Assembly: GCA_016187025.1 (NCBI GenBank)
Contig: JACPKM010000001.1
Coordinates: 372,001-436,000 of the forward strand
Direction: 5' to 3'
DNA: 64,000 nt
From: Candidatus Daviesbacteria bacterium
Lineage (GTDB): Bacteria; Patescibacteria; Microgenomatia; Daviesbacterales; UBA10151
A model generated the notes under the pieces. The model saw only the letters and a program-made list of their open reading frames with translations, did not search any database and was not told where the DNA came from. Of the stretch, positions 53,228 through 62,152 are shown piece by piece. Position 1 is the stretch's first letter. Every line of letters begins with the position of its first letter. Both the position numbers and the translations under genes were made by a program.

Positions 53228-54730
53228 ATGGCGCTAGACCAACTACAAAAAGAAAGAATCAAAAAACTCAATAATTTAAAGAGGTTGGGAATTAATCCCT
53301 ATCCAGCAAAATCTAGTAAAAAACAATCTATTGCTCAAGTATTAAAATTAATGGGTAAAAAAGTGACTGTAGCTGGAAGATTGAGATCAATGCGTCCTCA
53401 CGGCAAAATAGCTTTTGCAGATTTGGAAGATGCTTCCGGAAAAATACAGCTGCTTCTTAGGCAAAATAATGTTGGAGATGCTTATGAGCTGCTGCCTAAT
53501 CTAGATATAGGCGATTTTATAGAAACCTTAGGCGAGGTTATCAAAACCCAAGCCGGGGAAACAACAATAGATGTAACAGATTTTAAGGTTTTAACAAAGT
53601 CACTCCGACCTCTTCCTTCTTCCTGGTATGGCCTAAAGGATGTTGAAGAAAGATATAGAAGAAGGTATGTGGATATGGTCATGAATCCTGAGGTAAAAAA
53701 GATTATGGAACTGCGCTCAAAAATCATTTTTTCATTAAGGGATTTTTTAATTAATAAAAAGGGTTACTATGAGGTTGAAAATCCAGTTCTGCAACCACTT
53801 TACGGTGGAACAAGAGCAAGGCCATTTAAAACCCATCACAACAGTTTAGATATGTCTTTGTTTTTGCGGATTTCCAATGAGCTTTATTTAAAAAGATTGA
53901 TAGTGGGAGGATTTGAAAAAGTTTTTGAAATTGGACATACCTTTAGAAATGAAGGAATGGATAGAAATCATAACCCAGAATTTACCATGCTTGAGACAAT
54001 GGAGGCATATGCCGATTATATCGATAATATGGATCTGGTTGAGGAGATGTTTGAATATGTTGTCAAAACTGTTTTTGGAAAGACAAAGCTAGCCTATCAA
54101 GGAAAAGAAATAGAGTTTAAAAGACCGTGGGTAAGGGTTAAACTTGCCGATCTTTTTAAAACACATACTGGGGTAAATTTTGATGAAATAGACACTTTGG
54201 AAAAAGCTACTACTTTGGCCAAAAAGCTTGGAGTAGAGATTAAAGATTTTATGACAGATGGTGAAATCTTGCTGGAGATTTTTGAGAAAAAATGCACAGA
54301 TCAGCTTGTTCAGCCAACGTTTGTTTACGATTATCCAGCAGATTTTTATCCGCTGGCCAAAAGAAAAGCAAATAATCAAAAATTTGTTGAAAGCTTTGAT
54401 ATTTATGTAGCCGGTATGGAAATGGGGACAAATTATTCAGAACAGAATGATCCCCAGGAGTTAAAAAAAGCTTGGGAAGATGAAAAGAAAAAGTTAAAAA
54501 AAGGAAATCCAGAAGCCCAAAAAACCGATGATGACTTTTTAACTGCACTTGAGTATGGAATGCCGCCTACATCTGGAATAGGGCCTGGTCTTGATAGGTG
54601 GGTGATGGTGATGACTGATTCTCCCTCTATTGCAGATGTTATTCCATTCCCGATGCTACGACCTGAGAAAAAGATTAAGCTTAAGGAGCAAGTTAAGGTG
54701 GGAGAGAAAACAAAAGCGGAGATTAAATGA
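53228..54730 (+). CDS. lysS: Lysyl-tRNA synthetase, class II
   Basis: 500 residues from the ATG at 53228, with TATACT (53216-53221) 6 nt before; the frame open from 53156 is upstream noise. N-terminal OB domain (TVAGRLRSMRPHGKIAFADL), motif 1 around NPVLQPLYGGTRARPF, motif 2 FEIGHTFRNEGMDRNHNPEF and motif 3 GIGPGLDRWVMVMTDSPSI. C-terminal Lys-rich tail. Stop overlaps a 38-codon ORF. Confidence 0.96.
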   Translation: MALDQLQKERIKKLNNLKRLGINPYPAKSSKKQSIAQVLKLMGKKVTVAGRLRSMRPHGKIAFADLEDASGKIQLLLRQNNVGDAYELLPNLDIGDFIETLGEVIKTQAGETTIDVTDFKVLTKSLRPLPSSWYGLKDVEERYRRRYVDMVMNPEVKKIMELRSKIIFSLRDFLINKKGYYEVENPVLQPLYGGTRARPFKTHHNSLDMSLFLRISNELYLKRLIVGGFEKVFEIGHTFRNEGMDRNHNPEFTMLETMEAYADYIDNMDLVEEMFEYVVKTVFGKTKLAYQGKEIEFKRPWVRVKLADLFKTHTGVNFDEIDTLEKATTLAKKLGVEIKDFMTDGEILLEIFEKKCTDQLVQPTFVYDYPADFYPLAKRKANNQKFVESFDIYVAGMEMGTNYSEQNDPQELKKAWEDEKKKLKKGNPEAQKTDDDFLTALEYGMPPTSGIGPGLDRWVMVMTDSPSIADVIPFPMLRPEKKIKLKEQVKVGEKTKAEIK

Positions 54731-54843
54731 CGACAAGAGAACAGATCTTGGCTTGTGAAAGAGAGCTAAATATCCCGCTAACAAAGTTTGTAGAAATTTC
54801 CTTAGAAGCTATGCAAAAAGTATCCAGCCAGTTAGGATTGTAG
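54727..54843 (+). CDS. Possible 38-residue protein coupled to lysS
   Basis: ATG overlaps the lysS TGA (ATGA), and the frame runs to a TAG at 54841: MTTREQILACERELNIPLTK then FVEISLEAMQKVSSQLGL. It is helical with one Cys. Ending 15 nt before serS, it fills the gap between two synthetase genes. Coding is suggested only by the stop-start overlap and sensible composition. Confidence 0.35.
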   Translation: MTTREQILACERELNIPLTKFVEISLEAMQKVSSQLGL

Positions 54844-54858
54844 TATATAATTACTATT

Positions 54859-56136
54859 ATGTTGGACATTAACTTTATTCGAGAAAATACTGAGGCTGTT
54901 AAAAATGCCGTAAAAGAGAAAGGTTTAGACATTGATGTCAATGAGCTTTTAAAAGTTGATGGCAAGAGAAGAGATTTAATAATTAAAGTTGATGAGCTAA
55001 GACGCCAAAGGAATGAGATTGCTCAAAAAAGAGATATAGAAAAAGGTAGACAAATAAAAGAAAAGCTGGATGTTTTAGAAAAAGAGCTGAAGGTTGTTGA
55101 AGATAGATTTCACCATCTAATGCTTTATGTTCCAAATATCCCTTCCCCTGATTCTCCGGTAGGACCTGATTCATCATCGAATAAAGAAATTTATAAATGG
55201 GGTAAGATTCCACAATTTGATTTTGAAGCAAAAGATCACATTGAACTTGGAAAAAGTTTAGATATTTTAGATTTGGAGCAGGGAGTTAAAGTATCAGGGT
55301 TCAGAGGATATTATTTCAAAAATGAGGGAGCAATACTTCACTGGGTTTTACTACAATATGCTTTTGAGAAAATAATAGCAGCCGGATTTATTCCTCTTGT
55401 TCCCCCGTCTTTGGTTCATGAAAAAGTGTTGATAGGCAGTGGTCATTTTCCTTTTGGAAAGGAAAATATTTATCAAATAGCAAATCCTGGAAAGCTAGAA
55501 ACTGGGGAGGATATTAAAAATCCAATGTATCTAAATGGTACCTCAGAGCCTTCCCTTCTTTCCTACTTTATGGATAAAGTCATTTCAGAAGAGGATTTGC
55601 CGGTTAAAATTTGTGCTCTAACGCATTGCTACAGATCAGAAATTGGCGATTATGGAAAAGACACTAGAGGACTTTTTAGAGTGCACGAGTTTGATAAAGT
55701 AGAGCAAGTTATAATTTGTAAAGATTCATTAGATGAGTCAGAGCAGCTTTTTGAGCAAATGCAGCAGATTTCTGAGTCAATACTGCAGGATTTGGAAATT
55801 CCATATCATGTGGTAGCGACCTCCACTGGTGATATGGGGGCTGGTAAATATAGAATGAATGATATTGAAGCTTGGATGCCAGGCCGGGGCAAATATGGGG
55901 AAACGCATTCGAATTCAAATTTAACTGATTGGCAAGCAAGAAGATTAAATATTAAGTTTAAAACAAAAGAGGGAGCAGGAAAGTTTGCCTATACTTTAAA
56001 CAACACTGTACTTGCATCTCCAAGAATTTTAATTCCTCTTTTAGAAAACCATCAACAAAAAAATGGTTCTGTGAAAGTTCCAGAAGTTTTACAAAGATAT
56101 ACAAAATTTAGTGAAATTAGCCCCAAAAAAAGTTAA
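54859..56136 (+). CDS. serS: Seryl-tRNA synthetase
   Basis: 425 residues, normal length. N-terminal antiparallel coiled-coil arm (about 30-105) that holds the long arm of tRNA-Ser, then the class II core: LVPPSLVHEKVLIGSGHFP, YLNGTSEPSLLSYF, motif 2 LTHCYRSEIGDYGKDTRGLFRVHEF and motif 3 with NNTVLASPRILIPLLENHQ. TATAAT (54846-54851) is 7 nt before the ATG. Confidence 0.97.
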   Translation: MLDINFIRENTEAVKNAVKEKGLDIDVNELLKVDGKRRDLIIKVDELRRQRNEIAQKRDIEKGRQIKEKLDVLEKELKVVEDRFHHLMLYVPNIPSPDSPVGPDSSSNKEIYKWGKIPQFDFEAKDHIELGKSLDILDLEQGVKVSGFRGYYFKNEGAILHWVLLQYAFEKIIAAGFIPLVPPSLVHEKVLIGSGHFPFGKENIYQIANPGKLETGEDIKNPMYLNGTSEPSLLSYFMDKVISEEDLPVKICALTHCYRSEIGDYGKDTRGLFRVHEFDKVEQVIICKDSLDESEQLFEQMQQISESILQDLEIPYHVVATSTGDMGAGKYRMNDIEAWMPGRGKYGETHSNSNLTDWQARRLNIKFKTKEGAGKFAYTLNNTVLASPRILIPLLENHQQKNGSVKVPEVLQRYTKFSEISPKKS

Positions 56137-56155
56137 CTGAAATAACCCTTCTTAC

Positions 56156-57148
56156 TTATTGTCCTTGTTGACGCTGCCTTAGAAGCTCAGCTGCTGATGT
56201 GGCTGCTGGAGCGGGAGATTGAGTTGAATCTTCCATCTGCCCAAAGTTAGCAGAGCCTGTTGCCATCTCCTCAGATTGTGGGGCAGGAGTAGAGGCTGGG
56301 GGAGGGGGTTTTATTTGTTGAGCTGTATTTTCTGTTGTAGCAGGAAGGCTGGTGGTTCCTTCTTTAGGTTGTCCAACCCCTAGAATAAAATATGCGGAAG
56401 CTGCAGAAACAGCCAGGAGTAACCCCGCGCCTAATCCTAGAATCCACTTGGGTACTCCTTTGCTAGGATTTGGTGGTGTAGTTGTTGATGTTTCAGGAAC
56501 TGTATTTGCGTTTTGAGTTGTCAAGGTTTCTGCTTGGGTGTTTGCAGGTAAGGAAGTGTTGGTAAAGTCGGTGGTATCTGTTATTAAATGAGACAAATCA
56601 GTTGGAGCCTGTTCAATACTGGCTTGAGGCGGTTGAGGATTGTATGTATTCTGTGTGCTAGGAATTCCTTCCCATGAAGGTGAAATAGTTGTGTCGGTAG
56701 TTGGAATTATTCCTTCTTGTGGTGCTGGATTTGTTATAGGATCAGCAGGTACTGGTTGGGCAGGAAGAGGTTCGGGTATATTAAAAGATGGTGGTAGGCT
56801 TTCAGTTGGTGTAACTGGTTGAGTAGGATAAGGATTTGACTGAGGGTTTAAAAAAGAATTTGGATCTGTTGGGGGGATTGCATCAGATGACAAAGGATTG
56901 CCTAAAGGTTGTGGAGCAGTTACAGATGGAGCCATTGGTGGGTTAGGAGCAGGTGTTAAATCTTGCGGAGAACTAGTGAAACTACTCGTTTGCTGATCAA
57001 ACGGGGTAGCAGGAGGTGTAGGATTTTGAGGTAGATTTTGGTTTTGTGCAAAGCTTAATTCAGGATCCTGAGGTGGTTGATTGCCAGCAACAGGAGTTGG
57101 AGGGGTATTTAAATTATCAGTATTTGAGCTGTTTGAGTTGTTATCCAT
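56156..57148 (-). CDS. Pro/Thr/Gln/Asn-rich single-pass membrane protein, unknown
   Basis: 330 residues. The first 225 are low-complexity, dominated by Pro, Thr, Asn, Gln and Ser with no cysteine; then PKWILGLGAGLLLAVSAASAY forms a single helix (about 234-254), followed by a short Pro/Thr/Ala-rich tail. There is no signal peptide, so the long low-complexity part probably faces the cytoplasm. No family recognised. Convergent with serS (19-nt gap). Confidence 0.6.
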   Translation of the reverse strand: MDNNSNSSNTDNLNTPPTPVAGNQPPQDPELSFAQNQNLPQNPTPPATPFDQQTSSFTSSPQDLTPAPNPPMAPSVTAPQPLGNPLSSDAIPPTDPNSFLNPQSNPYPTQPVTPTESLPPSFNIPEPLPAQPVPADPITNPAPQEGIIPTTDTTISPSWEGIPSTQNTYNPQPPQASIEQAPTDLSHLITDTTDFTNTSLPANTQAETLTTQNANTVPETSTTTPPNPSKGVPKWILGLGAGLLLAVSAASAYFILGVGQPKEGTTSLPATTENTAQQIKPPPPASTPAPQSEEMATGSANFGQMEDSTQSPAPAATSAAELLRQRQQGQ

Positions 57149-57250
57149 TGGACAGTTATTAAGTAATCTAAGTTTAAATTAAATCAGTTTAGGTTGTCAA
57201 TTGTTATCAATGGCAGAAAACTCAGGGCTGCAGTATAATGAACAATTAAA

Positions 57251-59893
57251 ATGTTAAATATTTTTAGTAAATTTTTAGACTCCAATGAAAGAGAAATAAA
57301 AAAGTTGGGAACTGTTGTTGAATCGGTTAATCAACTAGAGAAAAAATATGCTAAATTAACTGATAAACAGCTTCAAAGCAAATCTGCAGAGTTTAAATCA
57401 CAATACCAAAAAGGAAAAACTTTAGAAGATTTGCTGCCGGATGCTTTCGCTGCAGTTAGAGAAGCTGCCAGTAGAAAGCTTAAAATGCGCCACTTTGATG
57501 TGCAACTGGTTGCAGCTACTGCTCTACATCAGGGAAAAATTGCAGAGCAAAAAACAGGCGAAGGAAAAACACTTTCAGCAACACCGGCACTATTTTTGAA
57601 TGCTATTGCAGGAAATGGTGTGCATCTGGTAACTGTTAATGACTACCTTGCAAGACGAGATTGTGGTTGGATGGGACCTATATTTCATGCTTTAGGAGCA
57701 ACTTGTGCCACTATAGTCCATGATGCAGCTTTTATTTATGACCCAAAATATAAAGATACCACTCATGAAGATAAGAGGCTGCAGTATCTCAGGCCAATTT
57801 CAAGAAAAGAAGCTTATCAGGCAGATGTAACCTATGGAACAAATAATGAATTTGGGTTTGACTATCTACGTGATAACATGGCGTTTAGGTTATCTGATCA
57901 AGCTCAAAGAGGTCACTACTATGCAGTAGTTGATGAGGTAGATTCAATATTAATCGATGAGGCCAGAACCCCTTTAATAATCTCGGCACCTGCACAGGAA
58001 GCAACCGAAAAATATTATGAATTTGCCAAACTCATTAAAAATCTTTCATCCTCTACAGATTATGTAGTAGACGAAAAATCTAAAACAGTTCATCTTACAG
58101 AGCATGGAACTATTAAAGTTGAAAAGCTGCTAGGAGTTGATAACTTGTATGAAAAAGATTTTTCCACCCTACATCATATAGAACAAGGCCTAAAAGCCAG
58201 AACTCTTTTTGAAAAAGACCGTGACTATGTTGTAAGAGATAACGAGGTAGTAATTGTAGATGAGTTTACCGGAAGGCTAATGGAAGGCCGCAGGTACTCG
58301 GAGGGATTGCATCAAGCAATTGAGGCAAAAGAGAGTGTGCAGATCCAACAAGAAAGCAAAACTTTAGCAACAATATCTTTCCAAAATTACTTTAGATTGT
58401 ATGAGAAATTAGCAGGTATGACTGGTACTGCAGCAACTGAAGCAGAAGAGTTTCACAAAATCTATAAACTAGACGTGGTAGTTATTCCTACCCATAGGTC
58501 AATGGTAAGAGCTGACCATTCAGATACAATCTACAAAACCCAAAAAGCAAAATATACTGCTGTAGCAAATTTAGTAGCAGAGCTATATGAAAAGGGTCAG
58601 CCTGTTTTGGTGGGTACAACAGCAATTGATAAAAACGAGTTCTTATCAGATCTTTTAAAGCATAAAGGTATTTCTCATGCAGTCTTAAATGCCAAAAACC
58701 ATGAAAAAGAAGCAGAGATCATCGCTCAGGCTGGACAGAAAGGATCAGTCACTGTCGCAACCAACATGGCAGGAAGAGGAGTGGATATTATTTTGGGTAA
58801 AGGTGTTGATAAACTAAGTGGGCTTTATGTGATAGGTACAGAAAGACATGAGTCAAGGCGAATTGATAATCAGCTCAGAGGGCGATCCGGAAGACAAGGA
58901 GATCCAGGAGAAACCAGATTTTTTGTTTCTTTAGAAGATGATTTAATGAGGATTTTTGGCGGGGACCAAGTGGCCAAGGTAATGAACTTTCTAAAAATGC
59001 CTGAGGATGTACCTATTGAACACGGACTTGTTTCAAAAGCCATAGAGGGTGCTCAGAAGAAGGTTGAAGGACATAATTTCGATATCAGAAAACATACAGT
59101 TGAGTATGACGATGTGATGAACCAGCAGCGTCAAATTATCTACAGGATCAGAAAGAGGGTTTTGGAAACTGCTGAGAATAAAGATAATAGTTTAAAAAAC
59201 GAAATTCTAGAAAAAATTACACAAGAGATAAACAATATAGTTTTAATTCATAGTGAAGAAACGATTAATTTGGATAAGATAATAGAAGGGTTTTCTTCAA
59301 TTATTCCCCTGGATCCCGAAAGCCTAAAGGGTATTAGAAACAAGGCAGAAGAAATCCCTGACACTGAAAAAATTTCTCAGTTTTTATTTGATTTGGCTAA
59401 AGGCTTTTATCAACAAAGAGAAAAACAAGTTGGGGAAGAAGTGGCCCGGCAGATGGAGGTATTTGTCTATTTAAACACAATTGATACTTTATGGATTGAA
59501 CATTTGGATACAATGGATGATCTGCGTGCAGGGATTGGTCTGCGGGGATATGCACAGCGTGATCCTTTGATAGAGTATAAGAGAGAATCTTTTGATTTGT
59601 TTGAAAGGTTAATGACAGAAATAGACTATGAAATTGTCCACAGGATTTATAAAGTTGGCATACAAAATCAACAACCTCGACCAGTAGCAGTGGTAGAGCA
59701 GAAAAGTGCAGTAATAGATAATACCAACATTCCTTATGCTGGAACAAAAGTGACTGTTGAGCGGGGAGGACAGGTTGTCTCACAGCAGGTATTGGATGAG
59801 GCAGGTAGTATACAACACAATAAAATAGGCAGAAATGATCTATGTTGGTGTGGGAGTGGCCGTAAATACAAAAAATGCCACTACCCCAACTAA
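57251..59893 (+). CDS. secA: Preprotein translocase ATPase SecA
   Basis: 880 residues. Walker A is AEQKTGEGKT, motif II VDEVDSILIDEARTPLI, the substrate cross-linking domain follows, then motif VI GRSGRQGDPGETRFFVSLED, the helical scaffold and a C-terminal SEC-C zinc tail GRNDLCWCGSGRKYKKCH. It drives export through SecYEG. TATAAT (57234-57239) is 11 nt before the ATG. Confidence 0.97.
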   Translation: MLNIFSKFLDSNEREIKKLGTVVESVNQLEKKYAKLTDKQLQSKSAEFKSQYQKGKTLEDLLPDAFAAVREAASRKLKMRHFDVQLVAATALHQGKIAEQKTGEGKTLSATPALFLNAIAGNGVHLVTVNDYLARRDCGWMGPIFHALGATCATIVHDAAFIYDPKYKDTTHEDKRLQYLRPISRKEAYQADVTYGTNNEFGFDYLRDNMAFRLSDQAQRGHYYAVVDEVDSILIDEARTPLIISAPAQEATEKYYEFAKLIKNLSSSTDYVVDEKSKTVHLTEHGTIKVEKLLGVDNLYEKDFSTLHHIEQGLKARTLFEKDRDYVVRDNEVVIVDEFTGRLMEGRRYSEGLHQAIEAKESVQIQQESKTLATISFQNYFRLYEKLAGMTGTAATEAEEFHKIYKLDVVVIPTHRSMVRADHSDTIYKTQKAKYTAVANLVAELYEKGQPVLVGTTAIDKNEFLSDLLKHKGISHAVLNAKNHEKEAEIIAQAGQKGSVTVATNMAGRGVDIILGKGVDKLSGLYVIGTERHESRRIDNQLRGRSGRQGDPGETRFFVSLEDDLMRIFGGDQVAKVMNFLKMPEDVPIEHGLVSKAIEGAQKKVEGHNFDIRKHTVEYDDVMNQQRQIIYRIRKRVLETAENKDNSLKNEILEKITQEINNIVLIHSEETINLDKIIEGFSSIIPLDPESLKGIRNKAEEIPDTEKISQFLFDLAKGFYQQREKQVGEEVARQMEVFVYLNTIDTLWIEHLDTMDDLRAGIGLRGYAQRDPLIEYKRESFDLFERLMTEIDYEIVHRIYKVGIQNQQPRPVAVVEQKSAVIDNTNIPYAGTKVTVERGGQVVSQQVLDEAGSIQHNKIGRNDLCWCGSGRKYKKCHYPN

Positions 59894-59932
59894 AATTGCT
59901 TCTTAGAACCTTCTTTGTTATCCTAAGTTGTT

Positions 59933-60847
59933 ATGTATAAGATTTTTATTATATTCTTGCTGTCTATAGTTATGCTTGCCCCTGTGGGTGTATATGCGCA
60001 GGAAGAGCAATCAATAGACCAAATCCCTCTCGAATCCACTGAGTCCTCAAAAGAAGCTACTTCTTCAACCTCTGAAAAAGAGAGGTTAGAAAAACTAAAA
60101 CAGGAAGATATTACCAAGCCAGAAGAAGAAAAGCAGCGGGAGGAATTCTTGGCTTTATTTTCAAAAAGGCACATTGATAAACTAACGCCTTTAAACTTTA
60201 TGGGTTATTTGGTGCAATACTCTATAAAAGTTGGAGTGCCTGCGAATACGGTTATATTAATTTTATTGGTTCCTTTTTTGGCAACTTTTATAGTTTTTGT
60301 CAGGCAAATTATTGGACTACCAAGTTTGGAGATGTTGGTACCAATTGCGCTTTCTATTACCTTTATATCAACTGGTATTACAGCAGGTGCTATCCTTCTT
60401 GCAACAATTTTGCTTGCATCAACTATTGCAAGAATAACTTTAAAAAAGATTAGAATTATGCAATTACCTAAGATTGCATTATCAAACTTAGTGGTTGCAA
60501 TATTTGTTTTTATTTCCTTAACAGTTAGTGCATCTGTAGGAATCCTAACGGTAAAACAGTTATCAATCTTTCCAGTTTTGCTGCTGATATTACTTAGCGA
60601 AAAGACAGTTGCTGTGCAACTTTCCCGTGGTCCTCAAGAGGCTTTTGTAATTACCTCTATGACTTTACTGCTAGCAATTATCGGGTTTTTAATACTTTCA
60701 TCTGAAACAGTCAGAAGCTTTATTTTGCTATATCCAGAGCTAATACTTGCTTTGGTGCCAATCAATATTATTATGGGAAGATATTTTGGACTTAGGCTTA
60801 CAGAGTTCTTTCGTTTTTCTACTTTGAGAAAATATGTCAATCAGTAA
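59933..60847 (+). CDS. Seven-TM protein of the transglutaminase-associated (UUP1-like) type
   Basis: 304 residues. Signal peptide or first helix (about 3-22), an acidic Ser/Glu/Lys-rich segment (24-80), then about seven helices (90-290), beginning YLVQYSIKVGVPANTVILIL and LPSLEMLVPIALSITFISTG. This resembles the 7TM half of membrane proteins that usually carry an inactive transglutaminase domain; here the soluble part is only about 60 residues with no such domain. TTGCTT (59896), 17 nt, TATCCT (59919), then 8 nt to the ATG. Overlaps the ATP-grasp gene by 14 nt. Confidence 0.65.
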   Translation: MYKIFIIFLLSIVMLAPVGVYAQEEQSIDQIPLESTESSKEATSSTSEKERLEKLKQEDITKPEEEKQREEFLALFSKRHIDKLTPLNFMGYLVQYSIKVGVPANTVILILLVPFLATFIVFVRQIIGLPSLEMLVPIALSITFISTGITAGAILLATILLASTIARITLKKIRIMQLPKIALSNLVVAIFVFISLTVSASVGILTVKQLSIFPVLLLILLSEKTVAVQLSRGPQEAFVITSMTLLLAIIGFLILSSETVRSFILLYPELILALVPINIIMGRYFGLRLTEFFRFSTLRKYVNQ

Positions 60848-62150
60848 GGGCATCTTAGGATTAAACGCCCGTAACTTCCTTTATATTAGAAAATACAACC
60901 TTCCTTCTCCAAAACAGCGGGCAGATAATAAGCTAGAGACAAAAAAGCTACTGATTAGGAATAAAATTCCAACTAATAAACTGCTGCAAGTTTTTGACAA
61001 TAGAGAAAGTATTAAAAACTTTGATTGGAGTTTACCAGAGGAAGGGTTTGCTCTAAAGCCTGCAAGAGGATATGGGGGAGAGGGAATATTAATTTTTAAA
61101 AACTGGAATAACCAAAAAGGGGAAACTATATCGGGGGAGACATTCGATGTTAGACAAATAGAATCTCATATCCTTGATATTTTTGAAGGCGCATATTCTC
61201 TTCAGTCCCTACCGGATAAGGCCTATATAGAAGAAAAAATTACCCCCCAGCATTTTTTAAAAAAAATTGATTTAATGGGACTGCCTGATATTAGGATTAT
61301 CGTTTTTAATAAAGTTCCTGTTATGGCAATGTTAAGACTGCCAACACCGGAATCAAAAGGAAAAGCTAACCTGCATTTGGGAGCAGTTGGTGTAGGAATA
61401 GATCTTCGGACCGGTATTACCAAGGATGCTGTTTACAGAGGGACTTTAATTACTTTTATTCCCAATACCAAGATTAAAACAAGGGGGATAAAAATTCCTT
61501 TTTGGGACCAGATTTTAATGCTTGCTTCTAAGGCTCAATTTGTCAGTAGGTTAGGACTTGCTGGTGTGGACATTGTGATAGATGAAAACATAGGCCCACT
61601 TATATTAGAAATCAATTCCAGGCCTGGGTTATCAATACAAAATGCAAATTTGGCATCTCTTAGGTCAAGGTTAGAAAGAGTAGAGCATATTAATATTCCA
61701 AGTTTTGAAAGAGCCATTGAGGTGTCAAGGTCGCTTTTTGCAGATGATTTTTCAGATAAAGTGGATCTTGACCCAAAAGTACTTTCAATTATAGAGCCGA
61801 TTGTTGTAATAAATGAAGGTAAAAGCAAAATGTATGAAGCAAAACTCGATACAGGGGCTTTTAGAACTTCCCTTGATAAAGATGTTGTGCAAGAACTCAA
61901 CCTAGAATATCAAAAGGAGAAAATCTTAATTAAGGCTGCTAGTGGTCAACAAGAAAGAAGAGTGGTTAAGCTGACATTTAACTTAGCAGGAAAGAAAATT
62001 ACTACCAACGCAACAGTTGCAGAAAGAGGACACTTAAAATATCCGATTATTGTTGGCAGAAGAGACTTAAAAGGATTTTTAATTAACCCAGATTTACCCG
62101 AAGAAAAAAGCGGAGAAGCAATTGAGGATATTGAAATAAGTACCGAGTAA
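60834..62150 (+). CDS. Alpha-L-glutamate-ligase-like ATP-grasp fused to RimB/retropepsin-like protease
   Basis: 438 residues. Residues 1-300 are an ATP-grasp ligase of the RimK-related glutamate-ligase-like family: ILGLNARNFLYIRKYN, ADNKLETKKLL, FALKPARGYGGEGILI (nucleotide loop) and metal site ILEINSRPGLSIQ. Residues about 315-425 form a retropepsin-like domain of the putative ATP-dependent zinc protease family, with KLDTGAFRTSL (D339-T-G) and YPIIVGRRDLKGFLI. Usually these are separate genes. With the overlapping 7TM gene it suggests a peptide or protein glutamylation and trimming system. Confidence 0.8.
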   Translation: MSISKGILGLNARNFLYIRKYNLPSPKQRADNKLETKKLLIRNKIPTNKLLQVFDNRESIKNFDWSLPEEGFALKPARGYGGEGILIFKNWNNQKGETISGETFDVRQIESHILDIFEGAYSLQSLPDKAYIEEKITPQHFLKKIDLMGLPDIRIIVFNKVPVMAMLRLPTPESKGKANLHLGAVGVGIDLRTGITKDAVYRGTLITFIPNTKIKTRGIKIPFWDQILMLASKAQFVSRLGLAGVDIVIDENIGPLILEINSRPGLSIQNANLASLRSRLERVEHINIPSFERAIEVSRSLFADDFSDKVDLDPKVLSIIEPIVVINEGKSKMYEAKLDTGAFRTSLDKDVVQELNLEYQKEKILIKAASGQQERRVVKLTFNLAGKKITTNATVAERGHLKYPIIVGRRDLKGFLINPDLPEEKSGEAIEDIEISTE

Positions 62151-62152
62151 TA

